From: an uncultured Candidatus Melainabacteria bacterium
GTDB lineage: Bacteria; Cyanobacteriota; Vampirovibrionia; Gastranaerophilales; Gastranaerophilaceae
NCBI GenBank assembly: GCA_934692295.1
Contig: CAKUTL010000033.1
Coordinates: 1-17,600, forward strand
Length of the DNA: 17,600 bases
Direction: 5' to 3'
Numbering within the stretch: the first letter of the stretch is position 1; each line of letters opens with the position of its first letter. Below are positions 7,385 to 13,329 of the stretch, one piece after another. A program made the position numbers and the translations under genes. The notes below the pieces were generated by a model that worked only from the letters and a program-made list of their open reading frames with translations, did no database searches and was not told the DNA's origin.

Positions 7385-7511
7385 GTCATTCCGAATTGAC
7401 TAGAAAATAAGTTGAGATGAAATCGAAACGTAATTTTCTGTTCCTACTTGGTATTTCGGAATCTCTATCCGTACAAACTAGCTAGAGATCCTGAAACGAG
7501 TTCAGGATGAC
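7385..7511. repeat. BIME-like pair of inverted palindromic elements
   Basis: The left element starts GTCATTCCGAA and ends TTTCGGAATCTCTATCC (7385-7470), with ATTCCGAA / TTCGGAAT arms. After a 12-nt spacer the right element TAGAGATCCTGAA ... TTCAGGATGAC (7483-7511) runs the opposite way, with ATCCTGAA-ACGAG-TTCAGGAT arms. The whole is therefore bounded by GTCAT and ATGAC and would fold into a long structure. Such units are usually dispersed in many copies per genome and are mobilised by a REP-associated transposase elsewhere; no such gene is in the window. Confidence 0.6.
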
Positions 7512-7530
7512 ATTTTGCGATTAGTTGTTT

Positions 7531-7626
7531 CCCTCGCCCCTTGTGGGACAATAGCTGAACCGACGAAACGAAGTTGAGTCGAGTGAAACTGCGTGCCGTA
7601 TGGCTGAGGGTTAGGGAGAGGGGTTG
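7531..7626. repeat. GC-richer inverted element (CCCTCGCCC ... GGGAGAGGG)
   Basis: The arms CCCTCGCCC (7531-7539) and GGGAGAGGG (about 7614-7622) pair except for one G-A mismatch. The right end, GAGGGTTAGGGAGAGGGG, resembles another intergenic repeat family seen in many bacterial genomes. Base composition is clearly higher in GC than in the adjacent genes, consistent with an inserted element. Confidence 0.45.
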
Positions 7627-7645
7627 AACTAAACTTGTTCGGCAA

Positions 7646-7672
7646 GAGATCCTTCGCTTTGCTCAGGATGAC
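7646..7672. repeat. REP-like half element GAGATCCT ... CAGGATGAC
   Basis: GAGATCCTTCGCTTTGCTCAGGATGAC shares the ends GAGATCCT and AGGATGAC with the right element at 7483-7511, in the same orientation, with a different centre. Confidence 0.5.
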
Positions 7673-7760
7673 GGTAGCGTTAAGTTGCTACCAATTTTTC
7701 TCAATTGTAACAGAATGTAAACTCTCTATGCAAAAGTCTGAAACCCAGTTATAATGCCCT

Positions 7761-7785
7761 ATATGATATGATATGATATGATATG
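7761..7785. repeat. Simple sequence repeat (ATATG)x5
   Basis: Five perfect ATATG units flanked by CCCT on the left and AGGG on the right. It ends 44 nt before the prepilin ATG, next to the presumed -35 box. A TATAAT at 7750-7755 lies just before the tract. A pentanucleotide tract like this can change length by slipped-strand mispairing. Confidence 0.85.
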
Positions 7786-7793
7786 AGGGACAG

Positions 7794-7822
7794 TGTACAC
7801 CGATTGCTAAAATCTTTATAAT
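7794..7822 (+). promoter_or_regulatory. Promoter of the 254-aa prepilin gene
   Basis: TGTACA (7794-7799), a 17-nt spacer and a perfect TATAAT (7817-7822). The predicted transcription start is at 7829, the A of the ATG, and no Shine-Dalgarno exists, so the message should be leaderless. Confidence 0.55.
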
Positions 7823-7828
7823 TTACTT

Positions 7829-8593
7829 ATGAAGATTTTTAAAAACAGAGCATTTACACTTGCGGAAGTCCTTATCACACTCGGAATTATTGGTGTTGTT
7901 GCTGCGATAACAATACCTAGTCTTATGGAAAATATCAGAAATAGAGATTTACAAGCCCAATTAAAAAAAACATATTCAGAATGGAATCAAGTTGCAATGC
8001 AATTTATGAACGACCACGAACAATCTATACCAGATTACGCCTCTGAATATGGATTAAATGCCATGATAGGAGAACTTTCAAATTATGTAAAAGGATTTAG
8101 CAAATTTTCGGATTGGACTTACCTTGATACAGATGATGAAAACAGTTCTGCCAACACTACACCTTATCCAATATATTCTTTACGGAGCAACAAAACACGT
8201 GTTCAAACCGCTTGTGACGTTTCAGGATACAGAAATGACATTTCTGGGAAATATGTATTATTCGATGACCAACCAATTGCAGGCTTGAATGGACCAAGAT
8301 TATGCATAGATTTAAATGGAGATAAAAGACCCAATACTCTAGGAGTAGATATATTTTACTTTCTGTTCACAACAGATGGACATATTATACCAGAAGGCAC
8401 AGACCACCCAAATAATAACTATGAAAGAAGCTTTGCTTCTGGCAGTGGAACAATAAAAGCAGAATCAAAATACTGCAATGGTGCATGGGGAGAAAATGCT
8501 CTTGCTTGTGCATACTATGCAGTAAACGACATCAGCCCTAAAGGTAACGGGACATATTGGAAAGATTTTATTGGGAAAAAGCAGTATAAATAA
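7829..8593 (+). CDS. Type IV prepilin-like protein (N-methylation motif)
   Basis: A 254-residue pilin-like or pseudopilin protein for a type IV pilus or type II secretion-like machine. The leader MKIFKNRA is followed by the class III signal FTLAEVLITLGIIGVVAAITI: cleavage would be after Ala8, Phe9 becomes residue 1 and Glu13 is the required Glu5. Ala replaces the usual Gly at -1. A hydrophobic helix and the long alpha1 (about 9-55) precede a globular C-terminus with GPRLCIDLNGDKRPNTLGVDIFYFLFTTDGHIIPEG near 163-198, a block that recurs in Melainabacteria pilin-like proteins as I recall them. Paired cysteines in the C-terminal part may form disulphides. It stands alone, preceded by the repeat region; no assembly ATPase or platform gene is in the window. 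Which pilus system it serves is unknown. Confidence 0.88.
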   Translation: MKIFKNRAFTLAEVLITLGIIGVVAAITIPSLMENIRNRDLQAQLKKTYSEWNQVAMQFMNDHEQSIPDYASEYGLNAMIGELSNYVKGFSKFSDWTYLDTDDENSSANTTPYPIYSLRSNKTRVQTACDVSGYRNDISGKYVLFDDQPIAGLNGPRLCIDLNGDKRPNTLGVDIFYFLFTTDGHIIPEGTDHPNNNYERSFASGSGTIKAESKYCNGAWGENALACAYYAVNDISPKGNGTYWKDFIGKKQYK

Positions 8594-8695
8594 GAATTAA
8601 AAAATTTCTCCCTCTTAAAAGAAAATAATGAACTATTTACAAAATTGTCCAAAACTTAACTCTCAAAAAAGTATTATACGAATTAGCAACTTATA

Positions 8696-8732
8696 AAAAC
8701 CACCAACCTTAAAAACTAAAGTTGGTGGTTTT
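8696..8732 (-). terminator. Terminator of rnpB (possibly shared with the facing pilin gene)
   Basis: A 12-bp stem AAAACCACCAAC / GTTGGTGGTTTT with a 13-nt loop. On the minus strand it ends in TTTTT just 7 nt beyond the mature rnpB 3' end. It is also a plausible terminator for the plus-strand pilin gene ending at 8593. Confidence 0.85.
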
Positions 8733-8739
8733 AAAAAAT

Positions 8740-9087
8740 AAAGTAGCCCGTAAGCCGTGTTCTGTTTTAGATAATCATCTGTCTGGTATTAGGATTGCTC
8801 CTAATCTCTAGCGATTTTTTCCGAAGATGGCGAACAACCTTAGCCTTCGACTCAATCTTGCATCCGACCGGGGTTTACCTAGCCAATACCTTCCGATATT
8901 GCTGGTGAAGCTCTTAACTCACCGTTGCACCATCGCCTGTGATAGAAAGTTCTATCCATCGGCAGTCATCTTTTCTGTGGCACTATCCGCCGACTCACAT
9001 CGCCCGGAGTTTCTCCGGCGGTCTGTTCTTGGATGCACGGACTTTCCTCACTCGAAATAATTTCAAGCGCGATTATCCGGCTACTTT
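8740..9087 (-). ncRNA. rnpB: RNase P RNA, bacterial class A
   Basis: Catalytic RNA of RNase P, which removes the 5' leader of tRNA precursors. Reading the minus strand, the conserved blocks appear in order: GAGGAAAGTCCGTGC near the 5' end, ACAGAA, GGTGCAACGGTGAG, GGTAAACCCC, and AGAACACGGCTTACGGGCTAC at the 3' end. P1 is formed by AAAGTAGCC (5', 9087-9079) and GGCTACTTT (3', 8748-8740), which fixes both ends at about 348 nt, in the usual range for class A. The 3' part has no CCA-complementary surprise that I could see. The gene lies directly behind the minus-strand pilin gene and is followed by an intrinsic terminator. Open frames across it are chance. Confidence 0.96.
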
Positions 9088-9094
9088 ACATTCT

Positions 9095-9100
9095 ATTATA
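9095..9100 (-). promoter_or_regulatory. rnpB -10 box, overlapping the upstream pilin stop codon
   Basis: TATAAT on the minus strand (9100-9095), whose predicted start (about 9088) falls 1 nt before the 5' end deduced from P1 pairing. No strong -35 is seen at 16-18 nt. The hexamer contains the TAA stop (9098-9096) of the pilin gene. Confidence 0.55.
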
Positions 9101-9842
9101 ATTTATCATCGTTACTGTTTTGAGTTCCGTCTCCTGTAATATTTCTATCAACTTGAACAGCATTTATTGCCCAAACATCTGGATCATAAATAGTAATTCT
9201 GCCATCTGCATAAACATACATTGAGAATCTGTCAAAACCTTTTACTCGTCCATTACAAGACTCATATCCGCTTATGTAGCTTGAATATGATGCTCCGCCA
9301 TTACCTGCTGCTTGGTCGCAATTTGGGGAATTTTTACCGTTTACGTCAACCGTAATTATAGCACTTGCATCTTTATCATTTTTTGTTCCATATCCCATAT
9401 TGTGAATTGCCCATTGGATACCATCTTTGGTTGTAAAAGTTGTTCCTGTCGCACTAGGAGATACAGAACCGCTTAAATCTAATTTATCAGTGAAAAGAGT
9501 AGCAAATTTTAAATTTGCATTTGGTTCTGCATTATCATGGTTAGTTGTATATGTATTTTCTGTTCCGCCCCATTTATCACAGTTTGGATAACCATAACCA
9601 TCATCAAATCCTGTTCTTTGTTCGGAACTAGATGCATTGGTCAAATCCGGATAACAAGCTTCGTCATTAATCAAATCAGAAACAACGGATTGAACAATAT
9701 AATACGCTCTTTTTGCCATAATTGTATTTTGGCTAGGCATAATGTTAAAGATAATTGGCAACAAAATTGCACAAAGAACACCAATTACACCAAGAGCAAC
9801 TAAAAGTTCCGTCAAAGTGAATGCTTTATTTAATCTTTTCAT
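9096..9842 (-). CDS. Type IV prepilin-like protein (minor pilin or pseudopilin)
   Basis: A 248-residue protein with the prepilin signal MKRLNKA / FTLTELLVALGVIGVLCAI: Ala at -1, Phe at +1 and Glu at +5, followed by a hydrophobic helix to about residue 30. The globular part is rich in Gly, Asn, Ser and Asp and carries ITVDVNGKNSPN near 165-176, similar to the DLNGDKRPN block of the other pilin in this window, then FDRFSMYVYADGRITIYD. The frame can also start at TTG 9848 (adding two residues). GAGG at 9851-9854 or so is 10 nt from the ATG and 4 nt from the TTG, so ATG is preferred but not proven. It has its own strong promoter and is followed by rnpB on the same strand. Confidence 0.86.
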   Translation of the reverse strand: MKRLNKAFTLTELLVALGVIGVLCAILLPIIFNIMPSQNTIMAKRAYYIVQSVVSDLINDEACYPDLTNASSSEQRTGFDDGYGYPNCDKWGGTENTYTTNHDNAEPNANLKFATLFTDKLDLSGSVSPSATGTTFTTKDGIQWAIHNMGYGTKNDKDASAIITVDVNGKNSPNCDQAAGNGGASYSSYISGYESCNGRVKGFDRFSMYVYADGRITIYDPDVWAINAVQVDRNITGDGTQNSNDDKL

Positions 9843-9882
9843 CCTCAAAAATCCTCAATTACTAAACGCTGTTATACTAACC

Positions 9883-9911
9883 ATTATATCATGTTTCCTT
9901 GTAATTTTCAA
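9883..9911 (-). promoter_or_regulatory. Promoter of the 248-aa prepilin gene
   Basis: Minus strand TTGAAA (9911-9906), a 17-nt spacer and TATAAT (9888-9883). It is a near-consensus sigma70 promoter giving a leader of about 35 nt. It is interleaved with the divergent plus-strand promoter. Confidence 0.75.
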
Positions 9912-9927
9912 TATAATGTGTTATAAT
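9899..9927 (+). promoter_or_regulatory. Promoter upstream of the 126-aa gene
   Basis: TTGTAA (9899-9904), a 17-nt spacer and TATAAT (9922-9927); a second TATAAT lies at 9912-9917. The predicted start near 9934 leaves a leader of about 178 nt before the ATG at 10112. Another TATAAT at 10042-10047 might give a shorter transcript, but its -35 is poor. The -35 lies inside the spacer of the opposing pilin promoter, so the two cannot easily be occupied at the same time. Confidence 0.65.
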
Positions 9928-10070
9928 AGTAGTAGTTTACAACCGTTTAAAAAGAAGGTAAAAATATTTCAAATTGTAAAATTTTGTTTACATAGTAGCA
10001 AAATAATACATTTAGACGAGTTAATAACATATCACGCACTTTATAATGTGTAGATGAACACGAAGAATAT

Positions 10071-10084
10071 TTGAGGAAACTCAA
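10071..10084 (+). promoter_or_regulatory. Small GAAA-tetraloop hairpin in the leader
   Basis: TTGAG-GAAA-CTCAA forms a 5-bp stem capped by a GNRA tetraloop, 17 nt upstream of the Shine-Dalgarno (GGTGA, 10101-10105). It may help keep the ribosome site open or protect the mRNA; this is inference. Confidence 0.4.
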
Positions 10085-10111
10085 GTAACACAAGGTAAAA
10101 GGTGAGAAACT

Positions 10112-10492
10112 ATGGTCGATAACAGATCTGCGGGTTTCTTTGGAATTGGTGGCTCTTTCAATTTTAAGAGCGGGGATATTTCAGGAACAGCAGCAAAACT
10201 CTCAGATGATAAAATGGGACAAGGCGGTGAATATTTTTCTCAACGTGGTGGGGAAGAAGAACCACCAGCTCCTAGTTCTCAATATACTGACCAAAGTGCC
10301 GTACTTCGAGCAACATTAAATTCTCTTGCGATGATGAATGTTGCAAATGTTCTTAATGCTAAAAAACGAAAAGCTGTTTTAGACGAAGAAGATAAAATTA
10401 CAGAAGATTTAAAAGAAATTTTGAGAGTAAAAAAATTAAAAAATTATTACAATCAAAATCATAAAGATAAAGACGAAGATAAAATAGAATAA
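10112..10492 (+). CDS. Unrecognised 126-aa protein
   Basis: I do not recognise a family. The N-terminal third is Gly/Ser-rich and polar (GFFGIGGSFNFKSGDISGT), residues 46-60 contain an acidic and Pro stretch (GGEEEPPAPSS), 64-85 form a likely amphipathic helix (VLRATLNSLAMMNVANVLNAKK), and the C-terminal 40 residues are strongly charged and probably helical. There is no signal peptide or membrane segment. It has a good start with AAGGTGAG upstream. The following gene begins about 85 nt later; the two may be co-transcribed. The codon use and composition look like those of the neighbours, and the leader and promoter support a real gene. Confidence 0.7.
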   Translation: MVDNRSAGFFGIGGSFNFKSGDISGTAAKLSDDKMGQGGEYFSQRGGEEEPPAPSSQYTDQSAVLRATLNSLAMMNVANVLNAKKRKAVLDEEDKITEDLKEILRVKKLKNYYNQNHKDKDEDKIE

Positions 10493-10499
10493 AACCGAT

Positions 10500-10582
10500 A
10501 AAAAGAGCTTTTGCACTATTGAAGAAATAAATTTTAATGTTAAAATTCAGGTTGGTAGAAGAGGCGAAAAAGAGCTTTGCAA
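10500..10582 (+). repeat. Direct repeat AAAAAGAGCTTTTGCA / AAAAAGAGCTTTGCA
   Basis: Two copies at 10500-10515 and 10567-10581, differing by one T, flank the gap before the MshEN-like gene; the second copy contains that gene's TTG start. A possible promoter, TTGCAC (10511-10516), 16-nt spacer, TTTAAT (10533-10538), lies between. It may be a regulator site or a small duplication. Confidence 0.45.
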
Positions 10583-11302
10583 AGAAATTTTTTAGAACAG
10601 TTTTTAACTAAAGTATCACATTTCCCTAATTGGGTAAAAGAAATTATTTACGTGAAGTTGTCCGAGGATATTGATAAAGAGGATGACATCGCATACATTT
10701 TTGCAACATATAAACCTGTATTAACATATAAGGGAAAGTGCGAACTTGATTATAAAAAATCAAATTTTGATGCGAATATTTATAACATTTTGAATTATGC
10801 AGATACAGATTCAAGCATTTCCGATATAGTTTTGAATACTTATATGTCAATGGAAGAAATTGCAAATTATTTTCTATTCTGCGTTGATGAAGGTTATATG
10901 CAAATCCCTGACGATTCAAGAATTTTAAATATCGCTGGATTGCTTGCGGGAAAATATTCGACAGGAGAATATCTTGTAAACAATGGAACAATTTCTACAG
11001 AGCAGTTAAATGATGCTGTAGGAAATTTTAAGAACGAAAAAACTCCGAAAAAATTTGGGCAATTTCTTGTTGATTTAGGGCTAATTTCTCAAAAGCAATT
11101 TGACAGAATATTATCATTAAAAGAAGAAGCTAAAAAACGCTTTGTTCTTGATCATAATGAAGTTCCAAAGATTAACCAAGAGTATGCAAAAATTGCTGAT
11201 AAATATGAAAAACAAATAGAAGATTTGAAAAAAGAAAATTTAATATTGAAAAATAAATTAAATCAGTTATTAACAATGGTGAAAAATAATGACAATGAAT
11301 AA
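10577..11302 (+). CDS. Protein with MshEN-like helical repeats and C-terminal coiled coil
   Basis: A 241-residue soluble protein. Residues 128-185 read as two copies of the pattern found in the N-terminal MshEN/GspE_N region of secretion and pilus ATPases: TGEYLVNNGTISTEQLNDAV and FGQFLVDLGLISQKQFDRIL (pattern lGe.Lv..GlIs..ql..al). In such ATPases this region can bind c-di-GMP, but here no ATPase follows. The N-terminal half (1-120) is unrecognised, with helical features. Residues 203-235 form a likely coiled coil (KYEKQIEDLKKENLILKNKLNQLL). The start is TTG: a stop at 10556-10558 blocks anything further upstream and the next Met is near residue 90. GAGG at 10561-10564 is 12 nt away, so initiation is probably weak. 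The end overlaps the asparaginase start by 14 nt. Near two pilin genes, a pilus regulatory role is possible but unproven. Confidence 0.7.
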   Translation: MQRNFLEQFLTKVSHFPNWVKEIIYVKLSEDIDKEDDIAYIFATYKPVLTYKGKCELDYKKSNFDANIYNILNYADTDSSISDIVLNTYMSMEEIANYFLFCVDEGYMQIPDDSRILNIAGLLAGKYSTGEYLVNNGTISTEQLNDAVGNFKNEKTPKKFGQFLVDLGLISQKQFDRILSLKEEAKKRFVLDHNEVPKINQEYAKIADKYEKQIEDLKKENLILKNKLNQLLTMVKNNDNE

Positions 11303-12254
11303 TAAAATAAATACAGAACCCTCAAAATTAGTTATCTATAACAGAGATGGTTTAATAGAACAAGAACATTTTGGATATGTAGTAAGAACAGACAAAACTC
11401 GAGTGTTAGAAAAAATTGGAGAAGATAAAAACTATCCATTCTATCTTCGCTCTTGTGCAAAACCATTACAAGCTGCATTACTAATAGATTACGGCTTGGA
11501 TGAAAAATTTGGACTTACAGAAGAAGAAATTGCAATTTGTTCAGCTTCTCACGCAGGAGAAAAAGTTCACGTAGATATTGTTAAGGGAATTTTAGACAAA
11601 TTTGAAATTTCACCATCAAAATTAAAATGTGGGAACCACGAACCTATCTCAAGAACTGCACAAGATGAATTGTTATTACATGGAGAACACGCAACAGCTC
11701 TACACAATAACTGTTCAGGGAAGCATGCAATGATGCTTGGGTTATGCAAACTTAATGATTGGGATATTGAAAACTATGACAATATAAACCATCCATTACA
11801 AAAAAATATCAAAAAAAGAATTTATGAACTTTGCGAAGTAAAAAATGATTATCCTGTAACCAAAGATGGATGTGGAGTTCCAATCTTTTCTATGCCACTT
11901 CAAAACATGGTCAAAGGATACTTGAACCTATTTTGTGACCCTAAGTATGAAAAGATTAAAAACGCATTTTTGAAACACGCATATACAATTGGGGGCGAAA
12001 ACAGAACTGATACAAAAATCATTGCCAACTCTAAAAACTTAGTTGCAAAAGTTGGTGCTGGTGGACTTTGTATTGTTGTTAACACTGAACTTGAAGAAGG
12101 TTTTGTTGTAAAAATTTGCGATTCTAATATGGAAGCGAGAGAAATTGTCGCAATTGACCTTATCAATAACCTTAATTGGAGCAAAATAGAAACTTCTCAC
12201 GACATCAAAACTATTCATGGCGATAAAGTTGGCGAAATAATTACTTTGTTATAA
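11289..12254 (+). CDS. ansA: L-asparaginase, thermolabile type (Asparaginase_II / ReAV class)
   Basis: Hydrolyses L-asparagine to aspartate and ammonia in the cytoplasm. The 321-residue protein belongs to the class of Rhizobium etli asparaginase, unrelated to the E. coli enzymes. The class residues are conserved: Ser55 and Lys58 in RSCAKPLQ, Ser87 in CSASHAGE, Cys142 and Lys145 in NNCSGKHAMML, and Asp193 and Cys195 in DGCGVP, which correspond to the Ser-Lys pairs and the zinc-binding Cys, Lys, Cys described for ReAV. GGENRTD and AKVGAGG are further family blocks. ATG 11289 lies inside the end of the preceding gene (14-nt overlap), implying translational coupling; ATG 11295 is also possible. 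Its 3' end overlaps the convergent lysozyme gene by 14 nt. The symbol is used by analogy. Confidence 0.9.
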   Translation: MTMNNKINTEPSKLVIYNRDGLIEQEHFGYVVRTDKTRVLEKIGEDKNYPFYLRSCAKPLQAALLIDYGLDEKFGLTEEEIAICSASHAGEKVHVDIVKGILDKFEISPSKLKCGNHEPISRTAQDELLLHGEHATALHNNCSGKHAMMLGLCKLNDWDIENYDNINHPLQKNIKKRIYELCEVKNDYPVTKDGCGVPIFSMPLQNMVKGYLNLFCDPKYEKIKNAFLKHAYTIGGENRTDTKIIANSKNLVAKVGAGGLCIVVNTELEEGFVVKICDSNMEAREIVAIDLINNLNWSKIETSHDIKTIHGDKVGEIITLL

Positions 12255-13311
12255 GTTTAATTTTCACCTTATTGCCAAAATAGCTTTGGACATCTTTGTT
12301 ATAACCAGCAAGTTGAGAATTAAAATCTTTTCCGCTTGCTTTGCATTCGGCTCTAAGGAGTTCTATTCCACGATTATAGACATTTTGAGCAGTATTGATG
12401 TTGCTTTGTGGAACTTTGCCATGGTATATTTTCATAGCAGTAGAAATATCAAATAGGCGACGTTTAGAAAGCCCGCTCATTTCTTTTCCAGTTGTAGTGG
12501 ATTTGTTGTAAGTCATTTTGTTAATTGCAGCTTCATACTTTCCAACTTTCAAGGTATAAAGCAATCCTGGAGTTTTTTCGAGTATAGCTGGACCTTTATT
12601 AAAAGCCATATCAAGAAGTGCTTCTTTCATACTTTGCGGAAGTTTGTCATAAACTTTTTGACCTCCCAGCATTGCAGAAATAGTTTCCTCAACTTTCAAT
12701 AAATCTTTGGCACACAATTCACAAACCTGAGAATTTGAAAGTTTTTGAGGTTCTCCTTTTTTTATGGCATGACCAATACCGATGGTTTCAACTCCGGCAC
12801 CATCTCGATATGGAGTATTATGAAATTTATTATCTGGAAGATTTGCACTATCTTCCAGACGTTTTAATCTTTTGACAAAATCAACGCTTACACCCATTGA
12901 TTTTGCAATATCATTTATTGAATGGACATTTTTTATAACTTTTCTATTAGGAATTTTCAAGACTTGCCCAAGTCTGATACTTTTGGCAGTATTTGAATTT
13001 AAACCATTTTGAGCAATCAATGTAGCTTCATCAACCCCAAAATGTTGAGCAATTTTACCAATAGTATCGCCGGATTGCACTTTGTATGGTGGATTTTTGA
13101 CTTGTTGAATATATTTAGCTCTTGTTTGATTGGCTTGAATTTGTTCGTCAGATAAATCAGACGACATCTGAATTTCACCTTGGCGGGGGGTAGTTTTCTT
13201 ACCATTGAATATTGGTTTTGAACTTTTAACAGATGGCGTTGAAGAAGAACTTGATGAAGATACACCAAGTGTTGTTTTTATTGTATTCCATATTTTGGTT
13301 AGCCAATCCAT
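12241..13311 (-). CDS. LysM-GH24 lysozyme (muramidase)
   Basis: Cleaves the MurNAc-GlcNAc bond of peptidoglycan. The 356-residue protein has a short hydrophobic/amphipathic start (MDWLTKIWNTIKTTLG), a Ser-rich linker, a LysM domain at 76-120 (YKVQSGDTIGKIAQHFGV ... LGQVLKIP), a second partial LysM-like stretch at 127-148, and a T4-lysozyme-type domain from about 145. The GH24 triad is Glu153 (RLEDSAN), Asp170 (PYRDGAG) and Thr176 (VETIGIGHA), and GLSKRR near 280-285 matches the family's Arg-Arg motif. GH24 enzymes are mostly phage endolysins, but no phage genes surround this one and the LysM fusion suggests a cellular enzyme. No clear signal peptide. AAAGGA lies about 11 nt before the ATG. 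It is 18 nt downstream of the amidase gene on the same strand. Confidence 0.88.
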   Translation of the reverse strand: MDWLTKIWNTIKTTLGVSSSSSSSTPSVKSSKPIFNGKKTTPRQGEIQMSSDLSDEQIQANQTRAKYIQQVKNPPYKVQSGDTIGKIAQHFGVDEATLIAQNGLNSNTAKSIRLGQVLKIPNRKVIKNVHSINDIAKSMGVSVDFVKRLKRLEDSANLPDNKFHNTPYRDGAGVETIGIGHAIKKGEPQKLSNSQVCELCAKDLLKVEETISAMLGGQKVYDKLPQSMKEALLDMAFNKGPAILEKTPGLLYTLKVGKYEAAINKMTYNKSTTTGKEMSGLSKRRLFDISTAMKIYHGKVPQSNINTAQNVYNRGIELLRAECKASGKDFNSQLAGYNKDVQSYFGNKVKIKLITK

Positions 13312-13329
13312 TATTATAAAAATCCTTTG

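Larger units (their letters stand above)
7237..7828. other. 592-bp gene-free, repeat-filled region
   Basis: No credible coding region lies here on either strand. The stretch holds an octamer tandem repeat, three GTCAT...ATGAC type elements, one GC-richer inverted element and a pentanucleotide tract, each listed separately, followed by the pilin promoter. Several parts are visibly GC-richer than the flanking genes. Confidence 0.75.

Noticed and set aside
7761..7785. CRISPR array
   Set aside because: The units are contiguous pentamers without spacers; no other array-like structure is present in the window.
7237..7828. Insertion sequence
   Set aside because: No transposase reading frame and no single pair of terminal repeats encloses the region; it looks like several small non-coding repeats.
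8827..9139. Two plus-strand open frames of 77 and 66 residues
   Set aside because: They lie on the antisense strand of the RNase P RNA gene and its promoter; conserved rnpB blocks and P1 pairing explain the sequence.
9934..10111. Known riboswitch in the 178-nt leader
   Set aside because: I could not recognise any established riboswitch core; the leader is AT-rich with one small hairpin.
12241..13311. Lysozyme as part of a prophage lysis cassette
   Set aside because: No holin, spanin, tail, capsid or integrase genes are visible; the partner is a chromosomal-type amidase.
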